A stretch of DNA of 64,000 bases. Origin: an uncultured Bacteroidales bacterium. Its GTDB lineage: Bacteria; Bacteroidota; Bacteroidia; Bacteroidales; Muribaculaceae. Location: the NCBI GenBank assembly GCA_902762385.1, contig CACWNQ010000007.1:29821-93820 (forward strand), in the 5' to 3' direction. This document shows positions 23,491-32,820 of this stretch, one piece after another (position 1 is the first letter of the stretch; each line of letters begins with the position of its first letter). The position numbers and the translations under genes are program-made. The notes under the pieces were generated by a model that was not told the origin of the DNA, ran no database searches, and saw only the letters and a list, made by a program, of their open reading frames with translations.

Positions 23491-25092
23491 ATGAAACGAC
23501 TATTACTTCTTTTTGCTGCTTTACTGGCTTTGCCAGCAGTGCATGCACAGTGGAGTTGGAATCCTAACTATCCACCCGACAATGAGAATGTTCAACTCAC
23601 TCAGACCAACCTTCCCATCGTGTGGATGGAGGTTGATGGCGCAACAATCGACCGTGAAGAGCGCATCACAGCTCGAATGAAGATTATTCACAACGGTGAT
23701 GGCAACCTTAACTATGCCGACACAGTGGCCCACCCAGGTCAAACCGTTGATTACGAGGGGTATGTGGCCTTGAAATATCGTGGCAACTCGTCGTTCACAG
23801 CCAGCGACAAGAAGCCCTATTCGTTCCGGCCACTCAACGCTCCTCTCGAGGAAGGCGGCACCAAGCAGAAGGTGAAAATCCTGGGTATGGGCAAGGACAA
23901 CAACTGGGCTCTGCTCGCGCCTTACAGCGACAAGAGCATGATGCGCGACCTGCTCATCTTTGAATTAGAGCGTCCTTGGATGTTCTACACCCCACATGGG
24001 AAATATTGCGAACTTTTCCTCGATGGCATTTACTACGGTATTTACATTATGAGCGAGTTGCCAACTAAGGGCAAGCAGCGCCTCAACCTCGACGATCCAG
24101 GCGAGGATGGCGACGAGCTCACTGGAGGCTACTTGCTTGAGGTGGACCGTACCGACGAGCCTACCTACACTTCGAAGTATCACCCCATGACAAAGAACGG
24201 TCAGTGGATTAATAATCGCTATATCAACTACCAGTTCAAGGAACCTGAATATGAGGATTTGACCGACGCTCAGTACAACTACATCACTCATCAGGTCGAC
24301 TTGATGGAGGATGCACTCGCTTCGTCTAACTACACCGACCCCGAGACTGGCTACCGCAAGTATATGGACGTTATGTCGTTTGTTGATTTCCAGATTGCGC
24401 AAGAAATCTCGCACAATGTTGACGGTTATCGCCTCAGCTCCAAGATTTTCAAGTGGCGCGACAGTGTTGACTCACGATTCAAGATGGTGCTTTGGGACTT
24501 CAATATTGCTTTCGGCAACAGCGACTACTACAATGGTTGGTACACCAACACTTGGGTATATCAGAACAACGACATCCTCAACTGGAATGGTGACACTCAG
24601 CTAGTGCCTTTCTGGTGGTATAAGCTCAACAAAGACCCTTATTACCAGGATCTTCTCAAGCAGCGCTGGGCACAGTGCCGCCGCGCCAATATGCGCGAGG
24701 ACCGCATCTATGCCACCATCGACTCGATGGCAACCCAACTTACAGCGCAGGGCGCTATGAATCGCAACAGCCAGGCTTGGCCTCGTTGGGGACAATATGT
24801 GTGGCCCAACCAGTACATTGCTCAGAACTTCAACGATGAGGTGAGCTATCTCAAGGGCTGGATTCATGATCGCTTGACATGGATGGACCAGCAGCTCGGC
24901 TTTGATCCCACTGCTGTTATTGTGGGTGATGTGAACTGCGACGGCAATGTTACCGCTGCCGATATTACTGCTCTCTATGACTACTTCCTCAGTGGCGATA
25001 CGACCTACATCGACACTAGCGACGTTGACGGCGATGGTGTAGTGACATCGAGCGATATAACAGCAGTTTACAGTATCATGCTAGGGAACTAA
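23491..25092 (+). CDS. Secreted CotH-family protein with dockerin-like C-terminus
   Basis: Start at 23491 (MKRLLLLFAALLALPAVHAQ), a clear signal peptide; an upstream GTG frame overlaps the promoter. 533 residues. The central CotH kinase-like domain (about 90-410) shows VALKYRGNSSF, KPYSFR, FELERPWMF, and the catalytic-type KMVLWDFNIAFGNSDY. CotH proteins are atypical protein kinases or structural proteins that attach to surfaces. The last 55 residues are two dockerin type I-like calcium repeats (DVNCDGNVTAADITALYDYF; DVDGDGVVTSSDITAVYSI). No type IX sorting domain is visible. This CotH-dockerin pairing is frequent in Muribaculaceae and Prevotella. Confidence 0.85.
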   Translation: MKRLLLLFAALLALPAVHAQWSWNPNYPPDNENVQLTQTNLPIVWMEVDGATIDREERITARMKIIHNGDGNLNYADTVAHPGQTVDYEGYVALKYRGNSSFTASDKKPYSFRPLNAPLEEGGTKQKVKILGMGKDNNWALLAPYSDKSMMRDLLIFELERPWMFYTPHGKYCELFLDGIYYGIYIMSELPTKGKQRLNLDDPGEDGDELTGGYLLEVDRTDEPTYTSKYHPMTKNGQWINNRYINYQFKEPEYEDLTDAQYNYITHQVDLMEDALASSNYTDPETGYRKYMDVMSFVDFQIAQEISHNVDGYRLSSKIFKWRDSVDSRFKMVLWDFNIAFGNSDYYNGWYTNTWVYQNNDILNWNGDTQLVPFWWYKLNKDPYYQDLLKQRWAQCRRANMREDRIYATIDSMATQLTAQGAMNRNSQAWPRWGQYVWPNQYIAQNFNDEVSYLKGWIHDRLTWMDQQLGFDPTAVIVGDVNCDGNVTAADITALYDYFLSGDTTYIDTSDVDGDGVVTSSDITAVYSIMLGN

Positions 25093-25118
25093 TATAAAAG
25101 CAATATATTAAATTTGAA

Positions 25119-25150
25119 AATGCGCCAGGCCTGATCGGGCCTGGCGCATT
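25119..25150. terminator. Bidirectional terminator between convergent genes
   Basis: A perfect 13-base-pair GC-rich stem (25119-25131 with 25138-25150) and a 6-base loop stand between the CotH gene and the leftward gene ending at 25185. Confidence 0.85.
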
Positions 25151-25184
25151 CTGATTTTGCATTGTCTGTAGTTGCTTGAAAAAA

Positions 25185-25889
25185 CTAGTCTTCAGGGCAG
25201 AACCCGTTACCGTCCCACACAAGTTTGCCTTCACGCTGGAAGGCCTCAGGGATGGCAGTTGGGTCGGCCATGCGGTAGGTTATGTCCTTGCCCTCTCGTG
25301 GCAGGCTGAATCTGGGTTGAAACTTGTTGGCATCCTCGTTGCTTGAGTTAAGCACCAGGTCGATAGTGGCTTTGTCGGCTTTGTCTTGGTCAACTAGGTC
25401 GATAGCTTTGGGCTCGCGGTCAAATGGAGCTTCAATGAGTTTCATCTTCTTGGTCTTTGCGTTATATCGGTAGAAGGTGAGTATGCTATCGTCAAAACCC
25501 ATCGAGGAGTCGATGTGGTTGATAGCCACTAGTTTCTCGTTCTTGTTGTCGCAGTTCCAGTAGCACATCTCAAGCTTCTCTTGGTTCTCAATGGTTGCAT
25601 CTTTGCCAAATTTGAACACGGTAAATCTCACATAACCGTTTTTGGAGTCTACAACACAATTGTTACAACCACCCATTACCCTTGCTTGGTAAGTTCCTTT
25701 ACTAAATGCTGCAAGCGCATTGCGCTCAAAACTGTCAGCTTCAAACTGTGAGCAGTAGGCTCGAGCAAAATCCTTGATTGTAGGGGATTTGCCAGTGAAT
25801 GTCACTTTGCACGATTCGGGTTGTGCGAAACAAATTACTGGTAATGCTATCATTACCAGCATTAGGAAGGTTTTTGTGGTTTTGTTCAT
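25185..25889 (-). CDS. Secreted protein of unknown function
   Basis: 234 residues. Signal peptide ends at ICFA (about residue 22). Several cysteines (mature part) may form disulfides: CSQF near 47, CNNC near 75-78, CYWNC near 109, and FCPED at the end. The middle reads as alternating strands (VRFTVFKFGKD; SILTFYRYNAKTKKMKLIEA). I do not recognise a family; it is probably periplasmic. It has its own terminator and no operon partner. Confidence 0.7.
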   Translation of the reverse strand: MNKTTKTFLMLVMIALPVICFAQPESCKVTFTGKSPTIKDFARAYCSQFEADSFERNALAAFSKGTYQARVMGGCNNCVVDSKNGYVRFTVFKFGKDATIENQEKLEMCYWNCDNKNEKLVAINHIDSSMGFDDSILTFYRYNAKTKKMKLIEAPFDREPKAIDLVDQDKADKATIDLVLNSSNEDANKFQPRFSLPREGKDITYRMADPTAIPEAFQREGKLVWDGNGFCPED

Positions 25890-26000
25890 ATATATTTTTT
25901 GAGATATAGTTGGTTAATGCATTTGTTCTTTAGACACTATTCTGGCAAATGAGTTTAATTCTCCGCCATCTGTTCTGCTCCTTTTTCTGTTATTTTAATC

Positions 26001-26031
26001 TTGTTTCCTCTTTAAACCTACATTATTTTTG
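26001..26031 (+). promoter_or_regulatory. Promoter inside element copy A
   Basis: TTG at 26001-26003 and TATTTTTG at 26024-26031 are 20 bases apart. It would transcribe the element and run toward porE, giving a leader of about 450 bases if there is no stop between. Confidence 0.65.
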
Positions 26032-26312
26032 CGCACACATGTTCTTTAATAAATAATATATGACTATGGATAACCTCAAGAAAATATCATTTTTGTCCCA
26101 CATGCCCCAAGCACGAAGTGCTACTTGCAATTTGTGACTTCCACCATCTGTCCCACCCGCTACGAAACATTAAGTGTGACAGTTTAATTTTCTTAATACC
26201 TAAAACAAATACACCCATTATGATAATAAACTCTCAAAACGCAAAAATAAAAAAACAAAAAAGTGTCCCACCCAGTCCCCCTCGCTGGAAAATTTGCTTA
26301 CAATCCGCAACT

Positions 26313-26363
26313 GAGTCAGGCGAGTCAACTGAGTCAGGTGAGTCAACTGAGTCAGGTGAGTCC
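26313..26363 (+). repeat. 9-base tandem repeat, about six units
   Basis: GAGTCA recurs at 26313, 26322, 26331, 26340 and 26349 with a partial sixth at 26358. Units alternate GAGTCAGGY and GAGTCAACT. Copy B of the element has the corresponding repeat with about five units. Confidence 0.9.
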
Positions 26364-26489
26364 AAAAACTATTCTCTCCTTTTCCCTCTTCCCTCTTCCA
26401 CCTTCCCTCTCTCCTCTTTCACTAAAAACACGCTTCTGTGCAATAAAATAATAATATATTTCGTTTTAAGTATAGTTTTATTATAACAC

Positions 26490-28859
26490 ATGAAAAGAAT
26501 ATTTTATATAATACTTTCGGCCATCATGCTGGTTACTGCGGTGCAGTTCACATCGTGTAAATCGGCTAAGATGAAGGATGCCGACGAGAAATATGAGCGG
26601 GGCGAGTATTTCGCTGCCGCCGAGACCTATCGAAAAATTTATAACAAACTCAAGCGCAAGGAAGACCGTTATCAGCGTGGGGAGGTTGCGTTCATGCTTG
26701 GCGAGTGCTATCGCCACTTGAACCAGAGTGCCCGTGCTGCTGCATCATATCAGAATGCTAAGCGCTATGAGTGGGAAGATAGTCTCATCCCATTCTATCT
26801 TGCTCAGGCACAGCAAATGGAAGGCCAGTACACTCTTGCCGAGCGCAACTATAAAGCTTATCTCGACACTGCTCCCAATAATAAGTTGGCCAAGGAGAGT
26901 ATGCGCGCTTGCCAGCAGGCACCTAAATTGCGTGATGCTGGTTCTCGCTACATAGTTAAGAATGCTCGCATCTTCAATAGTCGCCGTGCCGATTTCTGCC
27001 CAATGTTCCTCGACAGCAAGTGTGATATACTGTATTTCACTTCTTCACGTGATAAAGCTACGGGTACTGCTAAGAGTGAGATCACTGGCACTAAAAACTG
27101 CGACGTGTTCTTCTCAAAGAAAGACGATAAAGGCAAATGGGGCAATCCCGAACTTGTAGAGGGCGACCTCAACACCGAGTTTGATGAGGGTATTACTGCT
27201 TTCACACCCGATGGACAGACGATGTTCTTTGCTAAGGCTTTACGCAAAACAGACTCTGGAACTAGTGTGGAAATCTACAAGGCTAGCCGCAGTGAGGCTA
27301 AATGGACTGGTGCTGCAAAGTTTGAGATTACTGCCGACACTCTGTCGGCCTATGACGACCCTGCTGTGAGCAAAGATGGCAAGTGGCTCTACTTCTCGAG
27401 CGACATGCCAGGCGGACAGGGTGGCAAGGACATTTGGCGCGTGATGATTAGCGACGGACATGGCACTCTTGAGAACCTGGGCGAGCAAATCAACACTACT
27501 GGCGATGAGCGCTTCCCCTATGTGCGCGACGACAGCACACTTTATTTCTCTAGTAATGGCCACGCAGGATTTGGAGGACTTGACCTCTTCCGCGCTCGTC
27601 TGCAGCCTTCGGGACGATGGTTTGTTGAGAACATGGGTTCTCCCATGAACTCCAGTGCCGACGACTTTGGCATCACCTTTGAGGCCGAGGGCGAGAAAGG
27701 ATTTTTCTCGAGCAACCGTAAGGATGCACGTGGTTACGACCACATCTTCAGTTTTGAGAAACCCGACCTCAAGATTTGGATTTCGGGTTATGTGCTCGAT
27801 AAGGACGAAGAACCTGTGCCCAATGCCATTATTCGCATTGTGGGTAATGACGGTAGCAACCAAAAAGCAGTTGCCAAGCCCGATGGTACTTTCCGTTTCG
27901 ACTTGCAACGTGGTGTCAGTTATGTGATGCTTGCTGGGGCTAACGGTTACCTTAATGGCAAGCAGCAATTCACCAGCGACATCGAGGAGGCCGATGCCGA
28001 ATATGGCGTTGACTTCATTCTTGCGGCTATGACTAAGCCTCAGGTAATCGAGAACATCTTCTACGACTACAACAAGGCCACGCTTCGTCCTGAGTCAAAG
28101 GCTGCACTCGACTCGATGGTTCAGGTTCTGAACGATAATCCTTACATCACCATCGAAATGGGCTCGCACACCGACCGTGTGGGTAGCGATGACTATAACA
28201 ACAAACTCAGTGAGCGTCGAGCCAAGAGTGTTGTCGATTATCTCATCGAGAATGGTGTTGACAGCGCACGACTTCAGTATCGTGGTTATGGCAAGACTGT
28301 TCCAAAGGTGGTTACAAAGCGCATAGCGCGACTTTATCCACAGTTTAGCGAGGGCGACACGCTCAACGAGGCGTTTGTCTTGGCTCTTTCTAAAGAAGAC
28401 CTCGCGGCTGCCGACCAGATTAACCGTCGCACCGAGTTCCAAGTACTTACCACTAATTATTACCGCACCTTCGATAGCTCGATTATTCAGCCGGGTGCCG
28501 AGGAAAATGATTCGACTAAATCGGGTGGTGATGACATAACCCTCAAGGATAAAGACATAGAAGGCAAGACTCCCGAGGAGATTGCTAAGATGAAGGCCGA
28601 AGCTGCCGAGATGGCTAAGATGGAAGCCCAAAAAGAGAGAGAGAAAGCTGCTGCCGAAGGCAAGGAGGCCGATCCCGAAGGCAAGTATAGCGGCCAGAAT
28701 GGTAAAGAGAGGCCTAAACTTGATGGTGGCAGCCTGGGTGGAAGCACTAGACCCGGCACTGGAGGACGACCCAGCGGAAGTGGCACAGGAACAGGTTCTG
28801 GCTCAGGAGCAGGAGCTACAAGGAAGTCAAGTGACCCCAATGCTACACGAAAGAAATAA
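26490..28859 (+). CDS. porE: PorE-type type IX secretion protein (OmpA family)
   Basis: 789 residues. Lipoprotein signal with lipobox FTSC (Cys23). The order of parts matches P. gingivalis PorE: TPR-like helices (about 30-150), a PD40 beta-propeller (about 160-425) with repeated YFSS and FSSN motifs, a carboxypeptidase regulatory-like domain (about 428-505) with AVAKPDGTFRFDL, and an OmpA C-terminal peptidoglycan-binding domain (about 515-640) with NIFYDYNKATLRPESKAAL and SERRAKSVVDYLIENG. A 150-residue low-complexity tail (Lys/Glu, then Gly/Ser/Thr) is added. PorE anchors the secretion machine to peptidoglycan. It lies 5 kb from the gldKLMN/porPT operon. Confidence 0.9.
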   Translation: MKRIFYIILSAIMLVTAVQFTSCKSAKMKDADEKYERGEYFAAAETYRKIYNKLKRKEDRYQRGEVAFMLGECYRHLNQSARAAASYQNAKRYEWEDSLIPFYLAQAQQMEGQYTLAERNYKAYLDTAPNNKLAKESMRACQQAPKLRDAGSRYIVKNARIFNSRRADFCPMFLDSKCDILYFTSSRDKATGTAKSEITGTKNCDVFFSKKDDKGKWGNPELVEGDLNTEFDEGITAFTPDGQTMFFAKALRKTDSGTSVEIYKASRSEAKWTGAAKFEITADTLSAYDDPAVSKDGKWLYFSSDMPGGQGGKDIWRVMISDGHGTLENLGEQINTTGDERFPYVRDDSTLYFSSNGHAGFGGLDLFRARLQPSGRWFVENMGSPMNSSADDFGITFEAEGEKGFFSSNRKDARGYDHIFSFEKPDLKIWISGYVLDKDEEPVPNAIIRIVGNDGSNQKAVAKPDGTFRFDLQRGVSYVMLAGANGYLNGKQQFTSDIEEADAEYGVDFILAAMTKPQVIENIFYDYNKATLRPESKAALDSMVQVLNDNPYITIEMGSHTDRVGSDDYNNKLSERRAKSVVDYLIENGVDSARLQYRGYGKTVPKVVTKRIARLYPQFSEGDTLNEAFVLALSKEDLAAADQINRRTEFQVLTTNYYRTFDSSIIQPGAEENDSTKSGGDDITLKDKDIEGKTPEEIAKMKAEAAEMAKMEAQKEREKAAAEGKEADPEGKYSGQNGKERPKLDGGSLGGSTRPGTGGRPSGSGTGTGSGSGAGATRKSSDPNATRKK

Positions 28860-28917
28860 TTTTCGGCCTGGTGAGGCCGGGTAGGTCTCACTACTTAACA
28901 TTTAAAACTTATATTTA

Positions 28918-29526
28918 ATGTTTTCAGGAATAGTTGAAGAAGCCGCCCGAGTGGTGGCACTCGAGAGAGAAGAGGGTAACCTGCACATCACACTTAAGTG
29001 CAGCTTTGTCGATGAGTTGAAAATCGACCAGAGCGTGTCGCACAACGGAGTGTGCCTCACTGTAGTGAAACTGCCAGGCGACGGAACCTATACCGTTACC
29101 GCAATCCAGGAGACGCTCGACCGTAGCAACCTTGGACTTCTCAAGGTAGGCGACGAGGTGAATGTGGAGCGTAGCATGCTCATGAACGGTCGCTTAGATG
29201 GCCACATCGTTCAAGGTCATGTTGACCAGACTGCTACCTGCACTAGTGTGCGTGAGGCCGATGGTAGCTGGTACTACACCTTCCACTACAAGGTCGACCC
29301 AGCAATGGCGCGCAAGGGTTACGTAACTGTCGAGAAAGGCAGTATAACTGTCAATGGAACTAGCCTCACGGTGTGCAACAGCGAGCGCGACAGCTTTGAG
29401 GTGGCCATTATTCCCTATACCCACGAACTTACCAACTTCCACAGCATCGTGGAGGGTACGGTGGTCAATCTGGAGTTCGATATCATTGGCAAGTATCTCG
29501 CCCGACTAATGGAGTTTAGTGATTAG
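28918..29526 (+). CDS. ribE: Riboflavin synthase
   Basis: 202 residues with two repeated lumazine-binding domains (about 1-90 and 95-190), beginning MFSGIVEEAARV. Motifs include QSVSHNGVCLTVVK, NVERSM and the second-domain GSITVNGTSLTVC. It converts two 6,7-dimethyl-8-ribityllumazine molecules to riboflavin. No FMN riboswitch is visible; it follows porE after 58 bases and may share its transcript, continuing into the phosphodiesterase gene. Confidence 0.96.
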   Translation: MFSGIVEEAARVVALEREEGNLHITLKCSFVDELKIDQSVSHNGVCLTVVKLPGDGTYTVTAIQETLDRSNLGLLKVGDEVNVERSMLMNGRLDGHIVQGHVDQTATCTSVREADGSWYYTFHYKVDPAMARKGYVTVEKGSITVNGTSLTVCNSERDSFEVAIIPYTHELTNFHSIVEGTVVNLEFDIIGKYLARLMEFSD

Positions 29527-29568
29527 ATAACAAATCTCTGAAATCTGTTTTCTGAAATCTCGCATTTA

Positions 29569-30096
29569 ATGAAGACTATTGGAATCATAAGCGACACTCA
29601 TTGTTATTGGGATGACCGGTATGCCGAGCATTTTGCCGACTGCGACGAGATTTGGCACGCAGGCGACATAGGCAACTCCAAGCTCATCGACATGATTGAG
29701 GAGATTGGGCCTCAGGTGAGAGCTGTGTGGGGTAATGCCGACGGGCAAGACCTGCGCCGTCGCTTTAAGGAGACCGAGATTTTTACTGTCGAGGGCGTGA
29801 AGGTTATGCTAACTCACATTGGTGGATATCCTGGCCGTTATGCGCCTGGCATCAAGTCAAGGCTTGACTTGGTGCAACCTAAACTCTTTGTTTGTGGTCA
29901 CAGTCACATCCTCAAGGTGATCCCTGACCGCAGCCTTGGGGTGCTCACAATCAACCCTGGAGCTGCAGGTCGTCAAGGCTGGCAGAAGGTTAGAACTCTT
30001 ATCCGCCTCACTCTCGACGCTGGCACTATCACAGGCTGTCAGGTAATAGAACTGGCCGACGACCGTGATAATCCCAGAGGAAGAGTGGTAGAATAA
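29569..30096 (+). CDS. YfcE/MJ0936-type metallophosphoesterase
   Basis: 175 residues. Metal ligands are visible in order: GIISDTHCYW, HAGDIGN, VWGNADGQ (GNxD in place of GNCD), LTHIGGYP and VCGHSHILK. Small enzymes of this family hydrolyse phosphodiesters in the cytoplasm; physiological substrates are not settled. No signal peptide. The gene follows ribE by 42 bases and precedes the SPOR lipoprotein by 27 bases. Confidence 0.9.
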   Translation: MKTIGIISDTHCYWDDRYAEHFADCDEIWHAGDIGNSKLIDMIEEIGPQVRAVWGNADGQDLRRRFKETEIFTVEGVKVMLTHIGGYPGRYAPGIKSRLDLVQPKLFVCGHSHILKVIPDRSLGVLTINPGAAGRQGWQKVRTLIRLTLDAGTITGCQVIELADDRDNPRGRVVE

Positions 30097-30123
30097 ACAT
30101 TAGTAATTTAATTTCTGTTCGAT

Positions 30124-30615
30124 ATGAGAAAGATATATAACATATTATTGCTTATGGGTGTTGTGGTGGCCATGTGGGCATGCCATAGCACCGAGGCCAA
30201 CTATAAGGAGAGTTACGACAAGGCTGTCGCTGCAAGTCGCACCGGCGAAAAGGGCGAGATGTACATCCATGACCTAGAGAGCCGCAAGAAGGCTAATTAC
30301 GTTGTGGATGGTGACAGCATTCGCTTGTTGCACAATCACTTCAACATCATCGACGACAAGAGTGATATGATCAAGAAATATAACGTGGTTGTTGCCGAGT
30401 TTAAGCAGAAGTTTAACGCACAGAGTTGCCGTGATCGTCTGCGCCAGGAAGGTCATGCTTCCTATGTGGTTTATATTTCGGCCAAGAAGCTCTATTGCGT
30501 AGTAGTCGAGGGTTATGACGATATAAGTCCTGCAGCTGCATTTGCCAAGAACCCCGAGAAGTATATGAAGATGAAGGTGCTGGTGCCCCGAGCCTGGGTG
30601 CTCACTAGGATGTGA
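30124..30615 (+). CDS. SPOR-domain lipoprotein
   Basis: 163 residues. Signal peptide with a cysteine at ending MWAC (about residue 20), compatible with lipidation. The C-terminal 80 residues have the SPOR pattern: YNVVVAEFKQKFNAQSCRDR, then SYVVYISAKKLYCVVVEGYDD. SPOR domains bind denuded peptidoglycan at septa, so a periplasmic cell-wall role is likely. It ends 11 bases before the menA start. Confidence 0.82.
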   Translation: MRKIYNILLLMGVVVAMWACHSTEANYKESYDKAVAASRTGEKGEMYIHDLESRKKANYVVDGDSIRLLHNHFNIIDDKSDMIKKYNVVVAEFKQKFNAQSCRDRLRQEGHASYVVYISAKKLYCVVVEGYDDISPAAAFAKNPEKYMKMKVLVPRAWVLTRM

Positions 30616-30626
30616 TATTTGGAAGC

Positions 30627-31523
30627 ATGGGCAAGCAAGTGAAAATTTGGGTTGAAGCTATGCGCTTGCGCACATTGCCAGTGTCGGCAAGTGGTGTGCT
30701 GCTGGCTATAGGCATTGCAGTATGGCAGAATCACTTTCGTTGGATCCCAGCAATATTGTGCCTTGTGTTTGCTCTAATGGCGCAGGTCGTGTCGAACTTT
30801 GCCAACGAGTATTATGACTATCGACGTGGTGCCGACAAGAAAGGTCGTGTGGGGCCTAGGCGTGGTGTGACCGAGGGCGATATCGTGCCCACGTCATTAC
30901 GCAATGTAACCTATCTAACGCTTGCTATTGCTTGCCTAGTTGGTTGCGGTCTTATACCATATGGTGGATGGCAAATGATTCCGGTGGGAATAATGATTGC
31001 CGTGTTTGCCCTTGCCTATAGTGCAGGACCGTACCCTCTGTCCTACCATGGACTGGGTGAACTCACTGTTTTTTTGTTCTATGGTATGGTACCTGTAATC
31101 TTCAGCTACTATGTGATCGCAGGTCGCATGGATGCTCTTGCCGTGCTGGGAGGCATCACCATAGGGTTTATGGGAGTGAATGTGCTGCTGGTTAATAACT
31201 ACCGTGACATGGACGACGATATTGATGCCGGTAAGCGCACTGCTGTGGTGATTTTTGGTCGCAAACTAGCTGCTGCCGCCTATCTGTTCAATGGATTCAT
31301 GGCAATTGCTATGCTCTCGCCATTGTGGCTTATGATTTATCTTAACGACTGCTTGTCGCACTGGATCTATCTCGTTCCCCTGCTTTACCTTGTAATGCAC
31401 ACCATCACTTGGATAAAACTCAACCGTAGCACTGGTGCCGCTCTTAATCCGCTACTAGGTGCGACGGCTCGCAACATGCTCATCTTCACAGTGCTGATGC
31501 TGCTTTTTTTCTTCGTGATTTAA
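30627..31523 (+). CDS. menA: 1,4-dihydroxy-2-naphthoate polyprenyltransferase
   Basis: Start set at the ATG at 30627 (MGKQVKIWVEAMRLRTLP); the GTG at 30612 adds five residues within the previous gene. 298 residues and about eight membrane helices. The two Asp-rich motifs of UbiA-type transferases are present: NFANEYYDYRRGAD and NNYRDMDDDIDAGK. MenA attaches the isoprenoid chain to 1,4-dihydroxy-2-naphthoate in menaquinone synthesis. Last gene of the rightward set beginning at porE. Confidence 0.94.
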   Translation: MGKQVKIWVEAMRLRTLPVSASGVLLAIGIAVWQNHFRWIPAILCLVFALMAQVVSNFANEYYDYRRGADKKGRVGPRRGVTEGDIVPTSLRNVTYLTLAIACLVGCGLIPYGGWQMIPVGIMIAVFALAYSAGPYPLSYHGLGELTVFLFYGMVPVIFSYYVIAGRMDALAVLGGITIGFMGVNVLLVNNYRDMDDDIDAGKRTAVVIFGRKLAAAAYLFNGFMAIAMLSPLWLMIYLNDCLSHWIYLVPLLYLVMHTITWIKLNRSTGAALNPLLGATARNMLIFTVLMLLFFFVI

Positions 31524-31587
31524 CTGAAGGGTCGCTCATATCTTTCTTGACAATCTAATGCGTATTTTCGCATCAGGCAACAAAAAA

Positions 31588-31614
31588 CATGCGAACCATT
31601 ATGTGATTCGCATG
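31588..31614. terminator. Bidirectional terminator between menA and gldN
   Basis: CATGCGAA at 31588-31595 pairs with TTCGCATG at 31607-31614; A-rich and T-rich flanks lie on the two sides. It separates convergent operons. Confidence 0.65.
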
Positions 31615-31643
31615 CTTTTATATGTGATTATAGTCAGTGTGCT

Positions 31644-32774
31644 TCAGCGCTTGCGGTTTCTAACCGAGCGACCAGCGCTCTGACTGCTCTTAATCTCTTT
31701 GGGTTTTGAGGTCTTCTTCTTAGTGGTTTTCTTCTTCTCTTCGCTCTTGTTGCTGCCACGTTTTGTCGAAGATTTCTTCACGCTCTTTGATTCATCCTTG
31801 GCCTCAGTGGCAACCTCTCCATTCTCGTCAAGGGTCTCACCGTTTTTCTCGGCCTCAAGCTTGCGTTTGGCCTCAACTTGTGCCTGGAGTTCCTGTCGTG
31901 TGGGTGACCACAGGTTCTTGTCAAATCGGTGCAATCGCTCCTCGATGCTGTCACGAGCATGAGCCAGAGAGGCTGAGTCGGGGTAGAGCTGCATGAGCGA
32001 TTTGTTCTGCATGTTCTTCACCTTGTAGATGTCGCCCGAGTACATCTTGAGCTTGAAGAAGTCGTCAAGGTTGTAGCGCATGAGGTTGTTGTCATCGTCG
32101 GTAAAGACAAACTGCTGTGCAATGTAGGGCCTGATGTCGTTGAGTTTTACCCAGAACATAGGGAACTTGAGAATGCCTCCATACTCGTCCATGCGGTGGA
32201 GCACTGGGCACAGAGCATCAACGCGAGAGCGCATCTTGTTGGAACGGGTGTCGAACGACCACTTCTCGATGATGTAGTAGCTCAGGATTTCGTTACCGGG
32301 GATGTCGGAATCATCAATCTCATAGATTGGATTCTTCTCGTTGCTGCCTTTGGCCTCCGAGAATAAGATATGGAAACGGTCGAGCATATCGCTGACCTTA
32401 ATCTTATACTCATCGGTGAACATCTCACGTCCATCGAGATACTCATAGGCCGATATCTTGTTACTTGCAAGAAGTCGCATGATGATGAAGAACAGGTTCT
32501 GCCCGTCCTCGTTGGGCTCATCAGGATAGTAGAGGGCTGGGTTCTTGCCTTTTGTAAGGTCAAGAACACGGTAAACAACCTTGGTCCATTGCAGGTCGGC
32601 CTCGCTAGGCTCGTTCTGCTCGAAGAACGCCTGTTGTCTTCCTGATACCTTTATCGAGCTGTCTTCCTTCTTGTCCTTACGGTCCTTGCTGTCTCTCTTG
32701 ACAACTTGCGCACTTGCTCCTGCGGCTGCAGTAGCAAGTATTAATGTCAAAACTATGAATTTAAAGTATTTCAT
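31644..32774 (-). CDS. gldN: Type IX secretion/gliding protein GldN (PorN)
   Basis: 376 residues. Signal peptide ends at AGASA. The core (about 45-260) matches GldN: WTKVVYRVLDLTKGKNPALY, RMLDRFHILF-like segments and LPMFWVKLNDIRPYI-like sequence. The last 90 residues are a Lys/Ser/Glu-rich tail (KKTTKKKTSKPKE and similar). GldN/PorN and GldK/PorK form the ring of the T9SS on the periplasmic face of the outer membrane. It is the last gene of the operon porT-porP-gldK-gldL-gldM-gldN. Confidence 0.95.
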   Translation of the reverse strand: MKYFKFIVLTLILATAAAGASAQVVKRDSKDRKDKKEDSSIKVSGRQQAFFEQNEPSEADLQWTKVVYRVLDLTKGKNPALYYPDEPNEDGQNLFFIIMRLLASNKISAYEYLDGREMFTDEYKIKVSDMLDRFHILFSEAKGSNEKNPIYEIDDSDIPGNEILSYYIIEKWSFDTRSNKMRSRVDALCPVLHRMDEYGGILKFPMFWVKLNDIRPYIAQQFVFTDDDNNLMRYNLDDFFKLKMYSGDIYKVKNMQNKSLMQLYPDSASLAHARDSIEERLHRFDKNLWSPTRQELQAQVEAKRKLEAEKNGETLDENGEVATEAKDESKSVKKSSTKRGSNKSEEKKKTTKKKTSKPKEIKSSQSAGRSVRNRKR

Positions 32775-32820
32775 ATTATGAATTTATGTGATGTGACAAA
32801 ACTTTTGTTCATTCAGGAAA

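Larger units (their letters stand above)
26001..26425 (+). repeat. Dispersed intergenic element, copy A (promoter-led)
   Basis: A non-coding block in the 600-base gap before porE. The same element occurs in opposite orientation at 45617-46021. Shared exact blocks in order are 17 bases at 26028-26044 (TTTGCGCACACATGTTC), 16 at 26062-26077, 15 at 26088-26102, 16 at 26256-26271 and 12 at 26296-26307, with nearly the same spacing as in copy B. It holds three GTCCCAC motifs, a 9-base tandem repeat and a CT-rich end. Reading frames in the two copies are out of register, so it does not look coding. The rest of the gap (25890-26000 and 26426-26489) shows nothing. Confidence 0.8.

Noticed and set aside
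26118-26486. Reading frame of 122 codons inside element copy A
   Set aside because: Composition is dominated by the tandem repeat and CT-rich tail, and the equivalent frame in copy B is shifted and shorter, so it is unlikely to be a gene.
28860-28917. FMN riboswitch before ribE
   Set aside because: The gap to porE is only 58 bases, too short for an RFN element, and lacks its conserved core.
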